From CAZVYN01 sp964631125 (lineage in GTDB: Bacteria; Eisenbacteria; RBG-16-71-46; CAIMUX01), in assembly GCA_964631125.1 (NCBI GenBank), contig CAZVYN010000086.1, positions 1-16,245 of the forward strand: DNA of 16,245 bases, in the 5' to 3' direction. Positions 15,711 through 16,245 of this stretch are shown piece after piece. Positions within the stretch are counted from its first letter, which is position 1; each line of letters starts with the position of its first letter. Position numbers and translations under genes: made by a program. The notes beneath the pieces were generated by a model that did no database searches, was not told the origin of the DNA, and saw nothing but the letters and a program-made list of their open reading frames with translations.

Positions 15711-15761
15711 GCGGGGATTTCGGTCCCCGCGTGAAGTGGTGCGCGAACGGTTCTTTGACAA
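15711..15761 (+). promoter_or_regulatory. rRNA antitermination (nut-like) site: boxB-like hairpin plus boxA
   Basis: GCGGGGA (15711-15717) and TCCCCGC (15724-15730) form a perfect 7-bp stem with loop TTTCGG. It is followed at 15749-15761 by GGTTCTTTGACAA, close to the rrn boxA TGCTCTTTAACAA of E. coli. The order boxB then boxA in an rRNA leader is the known layout for NusB/NusE-based antitermination. The boxA match is strong; the hairpin role is inferred from position. Confidence 0.6.
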
Positions 15762-15850
15762 GAGAAGAGCAGGCTTGGCGAGCCCGGAACCAGCGTTCCC
15801 GGTCGTCCGGAGTTAATCCGGTTCGGCCGTGATCGCTACCAGTTCCATAA

Positions 15851-15888
15851 CTCCCATCCGCCAGAGGGTGGGAGCTCCATGTTTTTTT
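15851..15888 (+). terminator. Terminator-like hairpin and T-run just before 16S
   Basis: CTCCCATCC (15851-15859) pairs with GGGTGGGAG (15866-15874), nine pairs with one G-U and a 6-nt loop. A run of seven T follows at 15882-15888, seven nt after the stem. The 16S 5' end follows at once. It may be an attenuator overridden by boxA, or part of a precursor processing stem. The gap between stem and T-run is longer than in a classical intrinsic terminator. Confidence 0.4.
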
Positions 15889-15890
15889 CG

Positions 15891-16245
15891 AACACGGAGA
15901 GTTTGATCCTGGCTCAGAACGAACGTTGGCGGCGTGGATTAGGCATGCAAGTCGAACGGGATTCGGGGGCAACTCCGGATTTAGTGGCGAACGGGTGAGT
16001 AACGCGTGGGAAACCTGCCCTCGAGTTGGGGATAACACTCCCAACGGGGTGCTAATACCGAATGAGACCACGAAGTCGCATGGCTACGAGGTCAAAGGTA
16101 GAAATGCCGCTCGAGGATGGTCCCGCGTCTGATTAGCTAGTTGGTGGGGTAATGGCCCACCAAGGCTACGATCAGTAGCTGGTCTGAGAGGATGGTCAGC
16201 CACACTGGGACTGAGATACGGCCCAGACTCCTACGGGAGGCAGCA
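15891..16245 (+). rRNA. rrs: 16S ribosomal RNA, 5' part (cut at window end)
   Basis: Begins near AACACGGAGAGTTTGATCC; aligning GAGTTTGATC with E. coli places position 1 at about 15891. Universal blocks follow: AGTTTGATCCTGGCTCAG, GGCGAACGGGTGAGTAAC, ACTGGGACTGAGATACGG and CTCCTACGGGAGGCAGCA at the very end (E. coli about 338-355). About 1.2 kb of the gene is missing. The segment GGATTAGGCATGCAAGTCG is a variant I associate with Planctomycetota. V1 is short. The gene is read away from the rest of the window, so 23S and 5S linkage cannot be judged. Confidence 0.97.

Larger units (their letters stand above)
15556..15890 (+). other. 16S rRNA leader region
   Basis: About 335 nt of transcribed leader predicted between the promoter and the mature 16S 5' end. 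I see no tRNA or protein gene in it. It holds a boxB-like hairpin and boxA (15711-15761), a CCGGA/TCCGG stem (15807-15821), and a longer hairpin followed by a T-run (15851-15888). These fit antitermination and precursor folding or processing. Confidence 0.55.

Noticed and set aside
15646..16071. 141-codon minus-strand frame over the rRNA leader and 16S
   Set aside because: It lies across an rRNA gene and its leader; an accidental open frame.

Overview
The window is GC-rich (roughly two-thirds GC by eye) and densely coding. It looks like one end of a metagenome-style contig. The right edge stops inside a 16S rRNA gene, at the conserved block near E. coli position 355, where short-read assemblies often break. 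The 16S start carries the variant GGCGGCGTGGATTAGGCATGCAAGTCG, split here as GGCGGCGTGGATTAGG + CATGCAAGTCG, which is typical of Planctomycetota. I therefore infer a planctomycete-like bacterium with moderate confidence; only about 355 nt of 16S are present.

Layout. (1) Positions 3-5117 (+): a 5'-open reading frame holding two complete Lon-like (AAA_32 + Lon_C type) proteases joined head to tail. The two 2468-nt copies appear identical and are separated by 28 nt. (2) 5174-6286 (+): a stand-alone DegT/DnrJ/EryC1/StrS PLP aminotransferase. (3) 7317-6283 (-): an S4-domain RluA-family pseudouridine synthase, divergent from (4) 7345-8313 (+), the ribosome-assembly GTPase RsgA. (5) 9156-8338 (-): a single-pass membrane protein with a C-terminal 3D (MltA-like) domain. 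(6) 9157-9534: a regulatory region with several inverted repeats. (7) 9535-10098 and 10111-10689 (+): two paralogous XRE-HTH + cupin regulators in an operon. (8) 11541-10693 (-): MazG pyrophosphohydrolase, divergent from (9) cdd and deoA (11586-13267, +), which overlap by ATGA. (10) 15348-13276 (-): a class A penicillin-binding protein (PBP1A type). (11) 15349-15890: the rRNA promoter and leader, with a -35/-10 pair below an A-tract, a boxB-like hairpin, a boxA, and a hairpin plus T-run just before (12) the partial 16S gene, 15891-16245.

Functional themes are ribosome maturation (RsgA, pseudouridine synthase, rRNA), nucleotide salvage and clean-up (Cdd, DeoA, MazG), peptidoglycan metabolism (PBP1A and perhaps the 3D protein) and protein quality control (Lon-like). 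Apart from the XRE pair and cdd-deoA, neighbours alternate strands. The convergent pairs are separated by -4 to 24 nt, leaving little or no room for separate terminators.

Most unusual items: the perfect in-frame duplication of the Lon-like protease (real or an assembly loop), the twin XRE-cupin regulators with nearly the same DNA-recognition helix but diverged cupins, the dyads upstream of them, and the terminator-like hairpin abutting the 16S 5' end. I see no CRISPR array, tRNA, insertion sequence or phage gene.
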